Source of the DNA: Bacteroidales bacterium
Lineage (GTDB): Bacteria > Bacteroidota > Bacteroidia > Bacteroidales > Paludibacteraceae
Direction of reading: 5' to 3'
DNA length: 8,182 nt
Assembly (NCBI GenBank): GCA_900767595.1
Contig: CAAFZS010000060.1
Coordinates: forward strand, 1 to 8,182
Positions 8,131 to 8,182 of the stretch are shown piece after piece (positions within the stretch are counted from its first letter, which is position 1; each line of letters starts with the position of its first letter). The notes under the pieces were generated by a model. It searched no databases. It was given only the letters and a program-made list of their open reading frames with translations, and was not told the DNA's origin. A program made the position numbers and the translations under genes.

Positions 8131-8152
8131 CTATATTAGTTGTACTAAAGTC

Positions 8153-8182
8153 TAAAACTAACGACTAAAAACTAACGACTAA
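8153..8182. repeat. ACTAACG/ACTAAAA heptamer array at the window end
   Basis: From 8157: ACTAACG, ACTAAAA, ACTAACG, ACTAA, running off the edge and preceded by TAAA. The period is 7 bases with a 14-base double unit. Units match the array at 2809-2829, 5.3 kb away. Each contains TAA forward and TAG in reverse, so all frames on both strands are closed. Confidence 0.85.

Overview
The window looks like a chromosomal segment of a Bacteroidales-type bacterium (phylum Bacteroidota). The evidence is the gene families: a PCMD-domain secreted protein, a DUF3467 protein and an M49 peptidase with a lipoprotein signal. The two promoters in the only divergent intergenic region also fit the Bacteroidota form TTTG-N20-TAnnTTTG, and no start codon has an obvious Shine-Dalgarno sequence. 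Base composition is near balanced. No tRNA, rRNA, CRISPR or transposase is visible.

Minus strand, read from about 6130 down to 1: one tightly packed, probably single transcription unit. In order it encodes a secreted PCMD-domain protein (6084-5131), a membrane-anchored family 2 glycosyltransferase (5150-4011), a DUF3467 protein (4004-3699), a uridine-phosphorylase-like nucleoside phosphorylase (3702-2824), an M49 dipeptidyl-peptidase III-type lipoprotein (2796-814) and EPSP synthase AroA (817 to beyond base 1). Neighbours overlap by 20, 4 and 4 bases, or lie 6 and 27 bases apart. AroA has no ATG start; it appears to begin at a TTG that overlaps the peptidase stop codon.

Plus strand, from about 6165: chorismate synthase AroC (6205-7134), then type I mannose-6-phosphate isomerase ManA (7168-8076). 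They are separated only by a 33-base spacer made of 7-base repeats. AroA and AroC are the last two enzymes of the pathway to chorismate, so two divergent units each carry one step.

The most unusual feature is a family of short tandem repeats with a 7-base period. They occur between genes and inside genes. Within aroA, arrays of (AGTTGAG)n and (TGTGATT)n are translated in frame as low-complexity loops. In the glycosyltransferase an 8/7-base array encodes an R/G-rich linker. The intragenic 7-base arrays lie in the orientation that has no stop codon in any frame. The ACTAACG-type arrays, which contain stops in all frames on both strands, are found only between genes. The aroC stop codon, the manA upstream spacer and the phosphorylase stop codon are themselves written in repeat units. 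This suggests a repeat-spreading process tolerated under selection for open frames; its mechanism cannot be seen in this window.

The last 106 bases hold a palindromic hairpin, a sigma-54-like element and another ACTAACG array, presumably upstream of a gene outside the window.
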